A stretch of 64,000 bases of DNA from Hymenobacter terricola (GCF_017921975.2 NZ_JAGEMO020000004.1:1-64000); one strand, 5' to 3'; positions 53,513 to 62,571 are shown, counted from the stretch's first letter. Numbers and translations are program-made. The notes: generated by a model from the letters alone, not told the origin.

Positions 53513-54118
53513 ATGGCCGATTTCTTTCCCAACTCGCTACCGACTCTCACCGACTGGGTGGCCCTGCAAACCCGCAAGCGCCCCGACTACGCCGCCGCCC
53601 TCGGCCTCACGCCCCAGGACGTGCAGGAACGCGCCGCCGCCGACGCGGCCGTGCTCAAGGCCACCACCGACGCGGCCGATGCCCTCAACACCTCGGCCGC
53701 CCTGGTGAGTGCCCGCGACGAGGCCATCCGCAGCTACTCGGCCCAGGCCCGCGCCGACATTGCCCGCGCCAAAACGGCCCCCGGCTACACCGAGGCCATC
53801 GGCAAAGATTGCGAGTGGCTCAGCTCAGCTGGCGCCCTCGACCCCGCCACCCTCCAGCCCACCCTCGCCATCAGCGACTCGGCCGAGGGCCTGGTGCTGA
53901 AATGGAGCAAAAACGGCCAGGACGGCGTGAACGTGTACCGCCGCCCCGCCGGCACCGCCGTCTGGGGCCGCGTGCTGGCCTTCGATTCCCGCTCGCCCTA
54001 CATCGACACCGAAACCGGCCTCAGCGGCTCCTACGAGTACTACGTGCAGCTGATGAAGGACGACCGGCCCGTGGGGCAGGCCTCGGACATCGTGGCGGCG
54101 ATGCACGGGGGGCGGTAG
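53513..54118 (+). CDS. Hypothetical protein with a fibronectin III-like C-terminus
   Basis: A 201-residue protein from ATG 53513. Residues 1-100 are a helical region starting ADFFPNSLPTLTDWVALQTRK, a string seen in related hypothetical proteins; the C-terminal part (GLVLKWSKNGQDGVNVYRRP, then SYEYYVQLMKDDRPVG) resembles an Fn3 fold. No signal peptide. Function unknown. Confidence 0.6.
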   Translation: MADFFPNSLPTLTDWVALQTRKRPDYAAALGLTPQDVQERAAADAAVLKATTDAADALNTSAALVSARDEAIRSYSAQARADIARAKTAPGYTEAIGKDCEWLSSAGALDPATLQPTLAISDSAEGLVLKWSKNGQDGVNVYRRPAGTAVWGRVLAFDSRSPYIDTETGLSGSYEYYVQLMKDDRPVGQASDIVAAMHGGR

Positions 54119-54145
54119 TTAGGCCCTTTTGACTTCTACAATTAA

Positions 54146-54192
54146 AAAAAGGGTTGGTGCGTTTCCCGAAAGGAAATTCACCAACCCTTTTT
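54146..54192 (+). terminator. Terminator after the Fn3-like gene
   Basis: AAAAAGGGTTGGTG / CACCAACCCTTTTT outer stem with an inner TTTCC/GGAAA stem. Confidence 0.8.
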
Positions 54193-54198
54193 GGCCTT

Positions 54199-54513
54199 AT
54201 GACTCTTCGTTTTACTGTACTACAGAAAGGCTATTTCTGGCAGTTTATAGGCATCCTGTTCTGTATTGGCATACCCATTCTGATTGAGTTGATATGGAAT
54301 TGCGACCCGCTTGAGGACTGTGACACCAAATTGCCCAGCCCCTGGGGCGAACTGTGCGGAGTATCACTCGTCCCCGCGTTCCTGTTGGGGATGGGGTTTT
54401 ACTGGGTTGGGGCTGCCCACATTTTTATTTCTAATGCCCGGCCAGTACATAAGCTGTTAGCCGTTGGGGTACCACTCGTGCTCATTTGGTTAATGATGCG
54501 GAGTCTGTCCTGA
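54199..54513 (+). CDS. Small membrane protein of unknown function
   Basis: A 104-residue protein from ATG 54199, with three membrane helices (WQFIGILFCIGIPILIELIW, LVPAFLLGMGFYWVGAAHIF and LLAVGVPLVLIWLMM). It starts 6 bases after a terminator and is AT-richer than its neighbours. No family recognised. Confidence 0.55.
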   Translation: MTLRFTVLQKGYFWQFIGILFCIGIPILIELIWNCDPLEDCDTKLPSPWGELCGVSLVPAFLLGMGFYWVGAAHIFISNARPVHKLLAVGVPLVLIWLMMRSLS

Positions 54514-54598
54514 GCGTCCGAAGACTTAGCCACCGTTTTCTAGCCTCACCATGTAAAACTCCGCCCCTGTCGCCCCACGTGCGGTTTGCTTCTGCCGC

Positions 54599-54606
54599 TA
54601 CCTTTG
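54599..54606 (+). promoter_or_regulatory. -7 element for the Uma2 gene
   Basis: TACCTTTG matches TAnnTTTG; the transcript would start near 54612, leaving a 17-base leader before ATG 54629. No clear -33. Confidence 0.4.
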
Positions 54607-54628
54607 CGGCTCTCGAAACCCTGGCCCC

Positions 54629-55249
54629 ATGCACCCCGACGATTCCATGTACCAGCGCCGCTACACGGTGGCAGAATATTTCGCCCTGGAGGAGCAGTCC
54701 GACATGCGGCACGAGTATTACCGCGGCGAGATTTTCCCGATGGACGGGATTGGGCCGGAGGCGATGGCCGGGGCCACCTTCGCCCACAACACCCTCAAGC
54801 AGAACTGCGTGATGGCCCTGCGCCAGGGCCTGCGCGGCAGCGGCTGCCGGGTATTCGATGAAAACGTGCGGCTCGCCAGCGCCGACGACGACCATTTCAC
54901 CTACCCCGACGTGCTGGTGACCTGCCACCCCGCCGACCGGGCCGAAACCCGCGTGGTGCGCCACCCCGGCCTCATCATCGAAATCCTGTCGGCCAGCACC
55001 GAGCTGCGCGACCGGGGCTGGGAATTCCAGCAGTACCAGCGCCTGCCCGACCTTCAGCAGTACGTGCTGGTGCCGCAGAAGCGGATGCTGGTTGAGAGCT
55101 ATACCCGCACCAACCACGGCACTTGGGAGCTCACCACCCTGCGCCAGCTCACCGACACGCTGGAACTTGTTTCGTTGAAAATGGGCGTGCCCCTGGCCGC
55201 TATTTACGAAGATGTTGAGTTGCCGCCGCTCCGATTAGCCGACGTTTAA
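54629..55249 (+). CDS. Uma2-family protein (DUF820, PD-(D/E)XK-like)
   Basis: A 206-residue protein from ATG 54629 (ATG 54647 also possible). Motifs YTVAEYFALEE, RHEYYRGEIFPMDG, YPDVLVTC and IIEILSASTELRDRG match the Uma2 family with the restriction endonuclease-like site (D...ExL). Such genes are multi-copy in cyanobacteria and Cytophagales with unknown function. A hairpin terminator follows. Confidence 0.85.
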   Translation: MHPDDSMYQRRYTVAEYFALEEQSDMRHEYYRGEIFPMDGIGPEAMAGATFAHNTLKQNCVMALRQGLRGSGCRVFDENVRLASADDDHFTYPDVLVTCHPADRAETRVVRHPGLIIEILSASTELRDRGWEFQQYQRLPDLQQYVLVPQKRMLVESYTRTNHGTWELTTLRQLTDTLELVSLKMGVPLAAIYEDVELPPLRLADV

Positions 55250-55260
55250 CTCACTCTGAA

Positions 55261-55289
55261 CGCCCCCGCCGCTCCTTGCGGCGGGGGCG
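55261..55289 (+). terminator. Terminator after the Uma2 gene
   Basis: CGCCCCCGCCGC / GCGGCGGGGGCG hairpin followed by a T-rich stretch. Confidence 0.65.
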
Positions 55290-55303
55290 TTCGGCTTTCT
55301 GGC

Positions 55304-55311
55304 TACCTTTG
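55304..55311 (+). promoter_or_regulatory. -7 element for the E2 gene
   Basis: TACCTTTG, an exact TAnnTTTG match, 50 bases before the ATG. The -33 is not convincing. Confidence 0.35.
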
Positions 55312-55361
55312 CCCCACCAAACTCCCACCCCAACTACATTCCCAAAAATACCCCACATACT

Positions 55362-56765
55362 ATGGCACGAGTGGAAATGACGATGCCCAAAATGGGCGAA
55401 AGCATCATGGAAGGCACTGTCCTGAAATGGCTCAAGCAAGTTGGCGACGCAATTGAGCAGGACGAATCAGTACTGGAAGTGGCCACCGACAAAGTTGACA
55501 CCGAAGTGCCGGCCATCTATGCCGGTGTGTTGCAGGAGATTCTGGTGCAGGAAGGCCAGGTAGTGGCCGTGGGTGCGCCTATCGCCATCATGGAAACCGA
55601 TTCTGCTGCGGCTGGTGCTGCCGCTCCGGCCAGTTCGCCCGCCGCCCCGCAGGCCGCCCCCGCGCCTTCCAGCAACGGCAGCGCCGTACCCTACCTGCCC
55701 GAGCCCCAAGCTCCCCAGGCGGTCCAGCCAGTGGCCGGCGCCGAGCATCAGCCCGGCCGTTTTCTCTCGCCACTGGTGCTCAGCATCGCCCGCGAAGAAG
55801 GCGTGAGCATGACGGACCTGGAGTACCTGCCCGGCACCGGCAAGGAAAACCGCGTCACCAAAAAGGACATTCTCGACTACGTGGCCGCCGGCAAGCCGGC
55901 CCTGACGGGAGTGGCCGCAGCCACGGCGTCGGTGGAAGCGCCTGCGGTGGCCCCCGCGCCGCAGCCACAGGCCGCCCCGGCCGTGCAACCCGAAAAGCCT
56001 GCCGCCAGCACCTCGCCAGCCGCCCCGGCCACCAGGCCCGCGCCCAGCGTGAGCGGCGGCCAGGAGCTGATTGAGATGGACCGCATGCGCAAGATGATTG
56101 CCCAGCGCATGGTGGATTCGGTGCGGATTTCGCCCCACGTCACCAGCTTCGTGGAAGCCGATGTGACGGAGTTGGTGAACTGGCGCAACAAACACAAAGA
56201 CGCGTACAAGAAGCGCGAAGGCGAAAACCTCACCTTCACGCCTATTTTCATCCAGGCCGTGGCCCGCGCCATCCAGGATTTCCCGATGATTAACGTGTCC
56301 ATCGACGGCGACTACATCATTAAGAAGCGCGACATCAACATTGGCGTGGCCGTGGCCCTGCCCAGCGGCAATCTCATCGTGCCCGTCATCCACAACGCCG
56401 ACCAGCTCAACCTCAACGGCCTGACCAAGAAGGTGAATGACCTGGCTGCCCGCGCCCGCATCAACAAGCTGAAGCCGGAAGACCTCGAAGGCGGCACCTA
56501 CACGCTGAGCAACGTGGGCTCGTTCGGCAACGTGATGGGCACGCCCATCATCATGCAGCCGCAGGTGGCCATCATGGCCGTGGGCGCCATCAAGAAGAAG
56601 CCGGCCGTGATTGAGACGCCGCAGGGTGACCTCATCGGCATTCGTCACTTCATGTTCCTCTCGCACAGCTACGACCACCGCGTGGTGGACGGCTCGCTCG
56701 GCGGCATGTTCGTACGCAAAGTGGCCGATTATTTAGAGCAGTTTGACCCGAACACGGCCATATAA
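55362..56765 (+). CDS. 2-oxo acid dehydrogenase E2 component (dihydrolipoyl acyltransferase)
   Basis: A 467-residue acyltransferase. Lipoyl domain (residues 1-78; VLEVATDKVDTEVPA with lipoylated Lys44), Pro/Ala linker, peripheral-subunit binding domain (FLSPLVLSIAREEGVSM, TKKDILDY), a second long linker and the catalytic domain with SYDHRVVDGSLGG (His/Asp) near the end. The E1/E3 genes are not here, so whether it serves pyruvate, 2-oxoglutarate or branched-chain acids cannot be told. Only one lipoyl domain. Confidence 0.9.
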   Translation: MARVEMTMPKMGESIMEGTVLKWLKQVGDAIEQDESVLEVATDKVDTEVPAIYAGVLQEILVQEGQVVAVGAPIAIMETDSAAAGAAAPASSPAAPQAAPAPSSNGSAVPYLPEPQAPQAVQPVAGAEHQPGRFLSPLVLSIAREEGVSMTDLEYLPGTGKENRVTKKDILDYVAAGKPALTGVAAATASVEAPAVAPAPQPQAAPAVQPEKPAASTSPAAPATRPAPSVSGGQELIEMDRMRKMIAQRMVDSVRISPHVTSFVEADVTELVNWRNKHKDAYKKREGENLTFTPIFIQAVARAIQDFPMINVSIDGDYIIKKRDINIGVAVALPSGNLIVPVIHNADQLNLNGLTKKVNDLAARARINKLKPEDLEGGTYTLSNVGSFGNVMGTPIIMQPQVAIMAVGAIKKKPAVIETPQGDLIGIRHFMFLSHSYDHRVVDGSLGGMFVRKVADYLEQFDPNTAI

Positions 56766-56787
56766 GCAGCCTGATTGAACAATAACA

Positions 56788-56904
56788 GGACGTCATGCTC
56801 ATCTGGCGTCCGCGCAGCCGAAGCATCTCGCGGGTGGTGGTAATCCAACCTACTGGGTTTACTATGGCACGCGAGATGCTTCGGCCGCGCGCAGCATGAC
56901 GTTC
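56788..56904. repeat. REP-like palindrome with GCGTCCGCGCAGCCG centre
   Basis: Left arm ACGTCATGCTCATCTGGCGT then CCGCGCAGCCGAAGCATCTCGCG; right arm CGCGAGATGCTTCGGCCGCG then CGCAGCATGACGT. Arms are complementary with an internal bulge. It combines motifs of the 16448 and 18104 copies. Confidence 0.8.
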
Positions 56905-56926
56905 TGTTTTAGCCTTCTTAACTCTT

Positions 56927-57124
56927 ATGAAAAACATTGTTTTCCTCGGGGCGCTGGTGCTGGCGCTGGGCCTTATCGGCTATTTGTACCAGCAGCTTGA
57001 CGCTACCGAAAAGGCCTTAAAGCTGTCGGAGCAACGCTTTGCCGATTGCCAGAAAGTCACGTTCCAGCTGCAAAATCAGTTAGCTCCGCTGCAAAAGAAG
57101 CAGCCCGGCGGCGTGCCGCAGTAA
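56927..57124 (+). CDS. Small single-pass membrane coiled-coil protein
   Basis: A 65-residue protein: one N-terminal helix (KNIVFLGALVLALGLIGYLY) followed by a short coiled coil (QQLDATEKALKLSEQRFAD...QLQNQL) outside. Reminiscent of FtsB/FtsL-type small proteins but no family is identified. Convergent with valS, separated by a perfect palindrome terminator. Confidence 0.55.
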   Translation: MKNIVFLGALVLALGLIGYLYQQLDATEKALKLSEQRFADCQKVTFQLQNQLAPLQKKQPGGVPQ

Positions 57125-57140
57125 AGTGCCCGCCCCGCAC

Positions 57141-57180
57141 AAAAAAAGCCGCTTCTCAGTACTGAGAAGCGGCTTTTTTT
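57141..57180. terminator. Bidirectional terminator between convergent genes
   Basis: A 40-base perfect palindrome: AAAAAAAGCCGCTTCTCAGT followed by its exact inverse ending in TTTTTTT. It serves both the small membrane gene and valS. Confidence 0.9.
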
Positions 57181-57196
57181 GTGTTGAAGCTGCTGC

Positions 57197-59887
57197 TTAC
57201 AGGCCTTTCAGCGCTTGCTCCAGCGCGGCAATTTTCGCTTCGGCATCGGCCAGCTTCTGGCGCTCGCGCTCCAGCACGTCGGGCTTGGCATTTTGGGCAA
57301 ACTTCTCGTTGCCCAGTTTTTTCTGCACCGAATCGCGGAAGCCCTGAGCATATTCCAGCTCCTTTTCGAGGCGGACGCGCTCGGCGGCCAGGTCGATGTG
57401 ACCTTCAAGGGGAATAAAAAACTCGCTGCCGCCCAGCACGAAATTCACCGAAGCGGCGGGGCCGGCATCGGCAAAAGTAACCTCCGAAATGCTGCCCAGC
57501 TTGCGGATAATGCCGTCGTAGGCAGTTACCAGGGCGGGGTCGTCGGTTTTAGCAACCAGGGCCAGCGGCTTGTTCGGACCAAGGTTCTTCTGGTTGCGCA
57601 CGGTGCGGATGCCGGCCACGATGGCCAGGGCCTTGTCCATATCGGCCAGGGTGCGGGCAGCATTGGCGGGCACTGCGGCTTTGGGCCAAGAGGCCACGGT
57701 CACGTAGTCGCGGGGGCCGCGCTCGGCCAGCTCGTGCCACAGCTCTTCGGTGATGAAGGGCATGAACGGGTGCAGCAGTTTGAGCAGCGTTTCGAGGAAG
57801 CCGATGGTGTGGCGCAGGGTTTCGGCATCGATGGGGTGCTGGTAGGCGGGCTTCACCATTTCCAGGTACTGCGCGCAGAAATCGTCCCAGGTCAGCTTGT
57901 ACACCGTCATCAGCGCGTCGCTCATCCGGAACTTCTCGAAATGGTCGTCGAGCTCCCCAATGGCGGCCTGCAACCGGGCATTGAACCACGCCACCGGCTT
58001 TTCATTCACGAAGGGCAGCGCGGCATCTACTTCCCAGCCTTTCACGAGGCGGAAGGCGTTCCAGAGCTTGTTCGAGAAGTTGCGGCCCTGTTCCACCAGC
58101 TTGATGTCGTAGAGCAGGTCGTTGCCGGCGGGGGCCGAGAAGAGCATGCCCGTCCGCACGCCGTCGGCGCCGTACTGGGCAATTAGCTCCAGCGGGTCGG
58201 GCGAGTTGCCGAGTTGCTTGCTCATCTTGCGGCCCTGCGCATCGCGCACAATGCCGGTGAGGTACACGTTTTTGAACGGCACTTCGTGGCGGTATTCCAG
58301 GCCGGCCATAATCATGCGGGCCACCCAGAAAAACAGGATGTCCGGCCCCGTCACCAGGTCGTTGGTGGGGTAGAAATAGTTGATGTCGGCGTTATCGGGG
58401 TCTTTGAAGCCGTCGAACACCGAAATCGGCCACAGCCACGACGAAAACCACGTATCGAGCACGTCCTCATCCTGGCGCAGGTCGCTGAGTTGCAAGTCGG
58501 CCCTGCCAGTTTGGGCGCGGGCGTGCTGCAAGGCGTCCTCGGCGGTGAGGGCCACTACGAAGGTGCCATCGGGCAGGTAGTAGGCCGGAATCTGCTGGCC
58601 CCACCAGAGCTGGCGCGAGATGCACCAGTCGCGCACGTTCTCCATCCAGGCCCGGTACATGTTCTTGAACTTGGGCGGGTGCAGGCGCACGGTGTCGTTT
58701 TCCACCACTTCGAGCGCCGGCTTGGCGAGGTGCTCCATTTTCAGGAACCACTGCAAGCTGAGCTTGGGCTCAATCACGGCCTTGGTGCGCTCCGACGTCT
58801 GCTGAATGCTGGCGTACTCCTCAATTTTAACGAGCAAGCCGGCCTCCTGCAAATCCTTGGCAATCTGCTTGCGCGCCGCAAACCGGTCCTGGCCCACGTA
58901 GAGCACGGCCTTTTCATTCAGCGTCCCGTCGTCGGCCAGAATGTCGATGACGGGCAGGTTGTGCTTCACGCCCAGCTCGTAGTCGTTCAGGTCGTGCGCC
59001 GGGGTCACTTTCAGCGCCCCGGTGCCGAAATCCATCGACACGTATTCGTCAAAAATCACCGGAATTTCGCGGCCCAGCAGCGGAATCCGCAATTTAGCGC
59101 CCGCCAAGTGCGCAAAGCGCGGGTCGTTGGGATTCACGGCCACGGCCACGTCGGCCATAATCGTCTCGGGCCGCGACGTAGCCACGGTTAAATAGCTTTT
59201 AGCTGCTGGCTGCTGGCTATTAGCTTCGTTCGAAGAAGGGCTAACGGCTAACTGCTGAGAGCTATCAGTTATAATTTCGTAGTTGAGGTAATACATTTTG
59301 GCCTGTACGTCCTTGGCAATCACCTCCTCATCGGAGATGGCGGTGCGGCCTTCGGGGTCCCAGTTCACCATGCGCACGCCGCGGTAAATCAGGCCCTTGT
59401 TGTACAAATCAACAAATACGCGGAGCACGGCCTGGGTCAGTTCGGGCTCCATGGTGAAGCGCGTCCGGTCCCAGTCGCAGGAAGCCCCGAGCTGCTTAAG
59501 CTGCTCGAGAATGATGCCGCCATACTTCTCTTTCCACGCGAAGGCATGTTCCAGAAACTGCTCGCGGGTGAGGTCGGTTTTCGCAATGCCCTGCTCCTTC
59601 AGCAAGGCCACCACTTTGGCCTCGGTGGCAATGCTGGCGTGGTCGGTGCCGGGCACCCAGCAGGCTTCCTTGCCCTGCATGCGGGCGCGGCGCACCAGCA
59701 CATCCTGGATGGTATTGTTCAGCATGTGCCCCATGTGGAGCACGCCCGTCACGTTGGGCGGCGGGATGACCACGGTGTAAGGGACTTTTTTCGGATTGGG
59801 TTTGGCCTTAAAAAAGCCTTGTTCCTGCCAACGCTGGTACCATTTGGCTTCAACGTCGGTGGGCGAATAGGTGGTGGCGAGAGACAT
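57197..59887 (-). CDS. valS: Valyl-tRNA synthetase, with a repeat-derived insert
   Basis: Charges tRNA-Val. The 896-residue class I synthetase starts at ATG 59887 (MSLATTYSPTDVEAKWYQRW). It has HMGH (PPPNVTGVLHMGHMLNN), the KMSKS variant GRKMSKQLGNSPDP, editing-domain motifs (TVATSRPETI) and the C-terminal coiled coil (LEKELEYAQGFRDSVQKKLG). An unusual ~25-residue insert (SSQQLAVSPSSNEANSQQPA) lies at about residue 205-232 in the editing domain, exactly where the DNA carries repeat sequence. Length excluding it matches the family. Confidence 0.95.
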   Translation of the reverse strand: MSLATTYSPTDVEAKWYQRWQEQGFFKAKPNPKKVPYTVVIPPPNVTGVLHMGHMLNNTIQDVLVRRARMQGKEACWVPGTDHASIATEAKVVALLKEQGIAKTDLTREQFLEHAFAWKEKYGGIILEQLKQLGASCDWDRTRFTMEPELTQAVLRVFVDLYNKGLIYRGVRMVNWDPEGRTAISDEEVIAKDVQAKMYYLNYEIITDSSQQLAVSPSSNEANSQQPAAKSYLTVATSRPETIMADVAVAVNPNDPRFAHLAGAKLRIPLLGREIPVIFDEYVSMDFGTGALKVTPAHDLNDYELGVKHNLPVIDILADDGTLNEKAVLYVGQDRFAARKQIAKDLQEAGLLVKIEEYASIQQTSERTKAVIEPKLSLQWFLKMEHLAKPALEVVENDTVRLHPPKFKNMYRAWMENVRDWCISRQLWWGQQIPAYYLPDGTFVVALTAEDALQHARAQTGRADLQLSDLRQDEDVLDTWFSSWLWPISVFDGFKDPDNADINYFYPTNDLVTGPDILFFWVARMIMAGLEYRHEVPFKNVYLTGIVRDAQGRKMSKQLGNSPDPLELIAQYGADGVRTGMLFSAPAGNDLLYDIKLVEQGRNFSNKLWNAFRLVKGWEVDAALPFVNEKPVAWFNARLQAAIGELDDHFEKFRMSDALMTVYKLTWDDFCAQYLEMVKPAYQHPIDAETLRHTIGFLETLLKLLHPFMPFITEELWHELAERGPRDYVTVASWPKAAVPANAARTLADMDKALAIVAGIRTVRNQKNLGPNKPLALVAKTDDPALVTAYDGIIRKLGSISEVTFADAGPAASVNFVLGGSEFFIPLEGHIDLAAERVRLEKELEYAQGFRDSVQKKLGNEKFAQNAKPDVLERERQKLADAEAKIAALEQALKGL
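59190..59272 (-). repeat. Repeat inserted in frame inside valS
   Basis: This stretch (TAGCTTTTAGCTGCTGGCTG ... GGCTAACGGCTAACTGCTGA) is an imperfect inverted repeat of the family found between genes elsewhere. It encodes a Ser/Gln/Asn/Ala-rich insert in the editing domain without breaking the frame. Confidence 0.65.
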
Positions 59888-59914
59888 GGGGAATGATAGG
59901 AGAAGCAGAAAGGG

Positions 59915-59922
59915 CAAAAATA
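59915..59922 (-). promoter_or_regulatory. -7 element for valS
   Basis: The minus strand reads TATTTTTG, matching TAnnTTTG, 27 bases before the ATG. No -33 TTTG identified. Confidence 0.35.
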
Positions 59923-60259
59923 GGCATTAGAACCGGGCCCGGTCACCAGCCAGCCTGGTAGCGCCGCCGACTCAGTGCAGTATCGGAAACGCTTCACAGA
60001 AACTTCACATCCAACAACTTTTCGTTTGAAAAGCGCTTCCTTCAATAAACGATGCCCACAGGCAAGCATCGGGCTGAAATAGTCCTTGACTTTCAGAAGA
60101 CTGACCCCACGGCTGGTTCTGATTTGCTTTCGTACCGGCTACTATTTGGTGCTGTGCCAATGGAGTTTTTTTTTCCGACGACTTCATTTGAGCATCAAAG
60201 TCTAATCACGCGTTTGTACCTTCCGGGTGCTTACGACTTTTTCATCCGCAACTCATTCG
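59923..60259. other. Intergenic region between divergent valS and nitrilase genes
   Basis: About 340 bases. No convincing gene. A run of nine Ts near 60168-60176 and a short stem around 60029-60038 are the only features. Confidence 0.4.
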
Positions 60260-61174
60260 ATGGCTTCGCTATTTCGTTTCCGGAAAGCTCCTCCCGTTGC
60301 GCCGCCATTGTTCGAAGTACCTGCTCCAGTGGGCATCCTGCGGGTAGGCCTGGGCCAGTTGCTGGTAGAGGGCGGTGAGCCGGCCCGCAATCTTGCCCGC
60401 GCCGTGGAGCAAATTGCCCAGGCCGCCGCCGAAAACTGCGACCTGGTGCTGCTGCCCGAAACCCTGGATTTTGCCTGGACGCATCCCAGCGCCCTCTACG
60501 AAGCCCAACCCATCCCCGGCCCCTTCAGCGACCTATTATGCCAGGCCGCAGTGCAGCACGGCATTTATGTGTGCGCCGGCCTCACCGAGCGCGGGCCCGA
60601 CGGCCGCAACTACAACGCCGCTGTTCTCATCGACCCGCAGGGCGATATTATAGTTAAATATCACAAGATTAACTTGTTGAGTATTGAGCAACCCTTCTAC
60701 GCCGTGGGCCAGACCCTGAACGTAGTGGATACCCCGCTGGGAAAAATCGGGGTGAATATCTGCGCTGACAATTACCTCGACGGCCTTTCCATCGGCCACA
60801 CGCTGGCCCGAATGGGTGCCGAATTCATCATCGCCCCAGCTTCCTGGACCGTGGATTACTCCATCACCGAAGAGCACGACCCGTACGAGGAAAAATGGGT
60901 TAAGCCATTTTCAATCCTTGCCAGGCTTTATAACGTAGTGGTAATTAGCACGACATCGGTCGGCTACATTGTGGGCGGACCCTACGAAGGCAAGAAAAGC
61001 GTGGGCTGCTCCCTGGCCGTTGATGCCAACGGGGTGCAGGCCCGCGGGGCCTTCAATGAGTTTGCCGGCCAGCTGGTGGTGGCCGATTTGGCTCGCCCCC
61101 ACCGCCCCGAACGGGGCACCGACATTGGCGTCATGCTCCTATGCAAAGGCTATAAGTTTGACCAGTTGCCCTAG
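60260..61174 (+). CDS. Nitrilase-superfamily carbon-nitrogen hydrolase
   Basis: A 304-residue enzyme from ATG 60260 with the catalytic triad Glu67 (LLPETLD), Lys136 (KYHKINLL) and Cys168 (VNICADNY). It would release ammonia from an amide or nitrile. The next gene is a PP-loop amidotransferase that needs ammonia. Glutamine-dependent NAD synthetase combines the same two domain types, so this protein may act as its glutaminase subunit. Other nitrilase substrates are possible. Confidence 0.85.
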   Translation: MASLFRFRKAPPVAPPLFEVPAPVGILRVGLGQLLVEGGEPARNLARAVEQIAQAAAENCDLVLLPETLDFAWTHPSALYEAQPIPGPFSDLLCQAAVQHGIYVCAGLTERGPDGRNYNAAVLIDPQGDIIVKYHKINLLSIEQPFYAVGQTLNVVDTPLGKIGVNICADNYLDGLSIGHTLARMGAEFIIAPASWTVDYSITEEHDPYEEKWVKPFSILARLYNVVVISTTSVGYIVGGPYEGKKSVGCSLAVDANGVQARGAFNEFAGQLVVADLARPHRPERGTDIGVMLLCKGYKFDQLP

Positions 61175-61295
61175 TTTTTTCCCTGCTAGCCTTCTTTTAT
61201 CTACTTCCTTTTATTCTTTTCCTTTCCAGTGCTACCCTCCTCGTCTTTGCTGCCAACTCACTTTTCCTTTTGCAGCCCTTCTATTTCAGCCGCCT

Positions 61296-62504
61296 TTGCT
61301 CACTCAATTACACCCCACCGACAACCGGATTTCAACGGAACACGCCGCTGATTATCAGCGCTGCACCCGTTGCGTAATGGACACCACCGCGCCAGGCATT
61401 ACTTTTGACGACGCGGGAACCTGTTCTTTTTGCGAGGTCCATGACCGTATGGAACAGGCGTTTCCGTTGGGCGAAGCCGGCCGCCAGAAGGTGCGAAACC
61501 TGGCCGGCGGCATGCGCCGGGCGGGCCGCGGCCGCCGCTACGACTGCGTGGTGGGCCTGAGTGGCGGCCGCGACAGCACCTATACCCTGTGGTATTGCGT
61601 CACCCAGCTCCAGCTGCGGCCGTTGGCGGTACACTTCAACGATGGATTTGGCAACCCCGTGGCTGGCGAAAACATGGTACGCACCTGCCAGCGCCTGGGC
61701 GTGGAACTGCGCACTATCACCTCGGACTGGCGCGAATCAAAAGACTTAAAAATCGCCTTCCTGAAAGCATCCGTGCCCGATATGGAAGAAGGTACTGACC
61801 TCGGCATTGCTACGGCGCTCTATGGCGTTGCTGCGAAGGAGGGCGTTCAGCACGTCGTCATTGGCCAGTCGTTTCGGACGGAGGGCATTGCCCCGCTGAG
61901 CTGGAATTTCCTTGATGGCCGTTATTTACGCGCCGTGCACAAGCAATTTGGCACCGTGCCGCTGCGGCGCTGGCAGCCCAACGACCCCGGCTTCAATCTG
62001 GGCATCAAGGAGATGGTTTATTACGCCTTCGTCCGGCGAATCAAAACCGTAACGCTGCTGTATCACCTCGACTACGTGCGCACTGAAGTCGACGAGTTGC
62101 TGGAGCGCGAATTGGCCTGGAAAAGCCCGGGCGCGCACTATTTTGATGACCTCTACCAAAGCCTTATTTATTACCTCAACCGCGTCAAGTTCAATATCGA
62201 CCGGCGGCTATTTAATTATTCGGCCCTGGTGCGCTCGGGCCAAATGAGCCGGGAAGTGGCCCTGGACCGTATTTCCCGCATCAATTCCATCGAGGACGAT
62301 GCGGTCATAGCCCTCTGCATAAAGCGCCTGGGCCTGACAAGGGCAGAATTTGATAACATGGTGGCCGCACCGCCCAAAACATTTCACGACTACCCCAACA
62401 GCTACGCGTTTCTGCGGCTGTTCAAGTGGCCCATTAAGCTGATGAGCCGGTTGAATCTGATTCCAGAATCGGCTTACGACAAGTTCTTTAATTGCGGCAC
62501 CTGA
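61296..62504 (+). CDS. PP-loop N-acetyl sugar amidotransferase (WbpG/PseA-like)
   Basis: A 402-residue ATP-pyrophosphatase-type amidotransferase of the TIGR03573 group. A zinc-ribbon-like pair CTRC (23-26) and CSFC (43-46) precedes the PP-loop LSGGRDS (88-94); later FRTEGIAPL, and a C-terminal domain SRINSIEDDAV. WbpG-type enzymes convert a keto/amide sugar for LPS O-antigen or pseudaminic acid. The start is TTG 61296; upstream frame overlaps the nitrilase gene and lacks an ATG. Reads on directly after the nitrilase, 121 bases apart. Confidence 0.8.
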   Translation: MLTQLHPTDNRISTEHAADYQRCTRCVMDTTAPGITFDDAGTCSFCEVHDRMEQAFPLGEAGRQKVRNLAGGMRRAGRGRRYDCVVGLSGGRDSTYTLWYCVTQLQLRPLAVHFNDGFGNPVAGENMVRTCQRLGVELRTITSDWRESKDLKIAFLKASVPDMEEGTDLGIATALYGVAAKEGVQHVVIGQSFRTEGIAPLSWNFLDGRYLRAVHKQFGTVPLRRWQPNDPGFNLGIKEMVYYAFVRRIKTVTLLYHLDYVRTEVDELLERELAWKSPGAHYFDDLYQSLIYYLNRVKFNIDRRLFNYSALVRSGQMSREVALDRISRINSIEDDAVIALCIKRLGLTRAEFDNMVAAPPKTFHDYPNSYAFLRLFKWPIKLMSRLNLIPESAYDKFFNCGT

Positions 62505-62516
62505 ACTTTTGTGCGC

Positions 62517-62550
62517 AAAAAAGGCCGCTTCCTGAGAAGCGGCCTTTTTT
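62517..62550 (+). terminator. Terminator after the amidotransferase gene
   Basis: AAAAAAGGCCGCTTC (62517-62531) and GAAGCGGCCTTTTTT (62536-62550) with loop CTGA; works both ways between convergent genes. Confidence 0.85.
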
Positions 62551-62571
62551 GTCGGGTATTGGCAGAAAAAG

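Noticed and set aside
60052..60378. A 108-residue plus-strand frame before the nitrilase
   Set aside because: Overlaps the nitrilase in another frame and has no protein-like features.
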